Below the pieces are notes generated by a model. The model was given only the letters and a program-made list of their open reading frames with translations. It did not search any database and was not told where the DNA came from. From the NCBI GenBank assembly GCA_003254885.1, contig QANT01000168.1:1-43679 (forward strand): DNA of 43,679 bases, given 5' to 3'. This document shows, piece by piece, positions 43,672-43,679 of the stretch (its first letter is position 1; each line of letters begins with the position of its first letter). This DNA comes from Purshia tridentata. Lineage: Eukaryota > Streptophyta > Magnoliopsida > Rosales > Rosaceae. The translations under genes and the position numbers were made by a program.

Positions 43672-43679
43672 AAATCTGA

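Overview
The window looks like nuclear, heterochromatin-type DNA from a flowering plant, probably a dicot (not certain). The evidence is plant Ty1/copia and Ty3/gypsy retrotransposons with tRNA-Met primer sites, hAT-like and Mutator-like non-autonomous DNA transposons, and one relic of a FAR1/FRS-type gene. I found no intact protein-coding gene, no rRNA or tRNA gene and no CRISPR array. Nearly every open frame is either a broken transposon gene or a chance frame inside a long terminal repeat (LTR).

Left part (1-9333): two fragments of a long LTR family, here called family A, lie head to head (1-803 minus, 804-2545 plus). The plus one sits inside a decayed Ty3/gypsy pol gene (2551-4500). Then come a leader-like AT-rich stretch, a disabled FAR1-related (MULE-domain) gene at 5926-8107, and about 1.2 kb with nothing recognised.

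Centre (9339-35133): one Ty1/copia element, here called C, swollen to about 25.8 kb by nested insertions. Its outer flanks are CTTAC and CTTAT, a near-perfect 5-bp target duplication. The 5' LTR carries a family A solo LTR (9550-12310, duplication CAATG). The gag gene carries a diverged A solo LTR (14281-16838, duplication AGAGA). Its reverse-transcriptase region has been replaced by an opposite-strand gypsy integrase fragment (18721-19880). The 3' untranslated part holds a hAT-like element (20916-22036) and a solo LTR of a second family, B (22315-24157, duplication CCACT). The 3' LTR is a mosaic: C, broken A, B, truncated B, C again with about 0.33 kb duplicated, then a complete A solo LTR (31322-34172). 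The simplest reading is recombination between two differently loaded versions of the same LTR, or an assembly switch between haplotypes.

Right part (35139-43679): unassigned AT-rich DNA, then a stack of small DNA transposons. These include two copies of a 1.26-kb foldback element with Mutator-like traits, one of them inside a hAT-like element that is itself inside a MITE. A gag-only retroelement relic follows, and the window ends in the LTR, primer site and gag of another Ty3/gypsy element.

The most interesting signal is in the family A LTRs. Four of five copies keep a perfect four-unit heat-shock-element pattern about 355-380 bp from the LTR start, just before a conserved TTTATTT and pyrimidine-rich block. 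Upstream lies a run of TTGAC (W-box) cores. Farther in, a hairpin-rich array of roughly 27-30-bp units is far better conserved than its surroundings and is shared with one family B copy. Together these suggest a stress-responsive LTR family with a structured internal module. This is an inference from sequence only.
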